A stretch of DNA of 61,974 nt from Gammaproteobacteria bacterium (lineage in GTDB: Bacteria > Pseudomonadota > Gammaproteobacteria > Pseudomonadales > Halieaceae): NCBI GenBank assembly GCA_030426545.1, contig JAUHYL010000017.1, positions 1 through 61,974 of the forward strand, given 5' to 3'. The notes beneath the pieces were generated by a model that had not been told where the DNA came from, did not search any database, and worked only from the letters and a program-made list of their open reading frames with translations. This document shows, one piece after another, positions 61,916-61,974 of the stretch. The stretch's first letter is position 1, and each line of letters opens with the position of its first letter. Position numbers and translations under genes: made by a program.

Positions 61916-61974
61916 ATAGGGCGCAACCAGTCGGCGGACGACCCGCCCTTGCACTGCGCTTGTAGAAGCGTGGA

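Overview
The window looks like a chromosomal segment of a GC-rich, aerobic, probably marine Gammaproteobacterium. A Halieaceae/Spongiibacteraceae-like oligotroph is my best guess, inferred from gene content only. It carries four TonB-dependent receptors, two porins, many CoA, flavin and glutathione enzymes, two haloalkane dehalogenases, a Baeyer-Villiger-type monooxygenase, an old-yellow-enzyme homologue and a steroid-type MaoC/DUF35 fusion. I see no insertion sequence, phage gene, CRISPR array or rRNA. The only tRNA gene is tRNA-Sec.

Layout. 0-5.7 kb: a DsbA-type isomerase and an SDR lacking its usual catalytic residues (minus strand), divergent from a HipB/HipA toxin-antitoxin pair, then an MDR reductase, an 18-bp tandem repeat and an M19 dipeptidase. 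6-10 kb: a TonB receptor, a methyltransferase and a laminin-B/PEP-CTERM-like exported protein. 10-21 kb: an ACAD11-like acyl-CoA dehydrogenase divergent from a long GST, a DapB-like reductase, and a haloalkane dehalogenase (HLD-I)/unknown/sulfatase operon divergent from a second TonB receptor, then a second long GST. 21-27 kb: a BlaI/M56 regulatory pair divergent from a third TonB receptor, a TetR regulator, a 3-hydroxyisobutyrate-dehydrogenase-like enzyme and a lipoprotein. 27-29 kb: TetR, HLD-II dehalogenase and DUF1330. 29-33 kb: the selenocysteine module selA-selB-selC. 33-35 kb: a Cys-rich MarR, cytochrome P460 and redoxin operon with duplicated operators.

35-41 kb: a ThuA-like protein, then an exported ureohydrolase, parvulin and HupE/UreJ-like membrane protein operon, and a porin divergent from a LysR regulator. 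41-52 kb: an OprP-type porin with an amidohydrolase-like N-terminus, OYE-type reductase, BVMO, fourth TonB receptor, CHK/APH-like kinase and phytoene-desaturase-like oxidoreductase. 52-62 kb: a 1171-residue beta-propeller/di-haem/CBM lipoprotein, a decayed gene region, GNAT protein, TolB-like lipoprotein, a fused MaoC-DUF35-MaoC protein and a molybdopterin oxidoreductase.

The recurring design is a small self-contained unit of outer-membrane receptor or porin, local regulator and a few catabolic enzymes, suggesting uptake and breakdown of hydrophobic, halogenated, sulfated or steroid-like organics. Two regulatory patterns stand out. A TGACA-N7-TG(T/C)CA palindrome occurs upstream of both long GST genes and of the TetR gene at 25.4 kb. 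A TAGGA-N-TCCTA palindrome sits directly on the ribosome-binding sites of the MarR and P460 genes.
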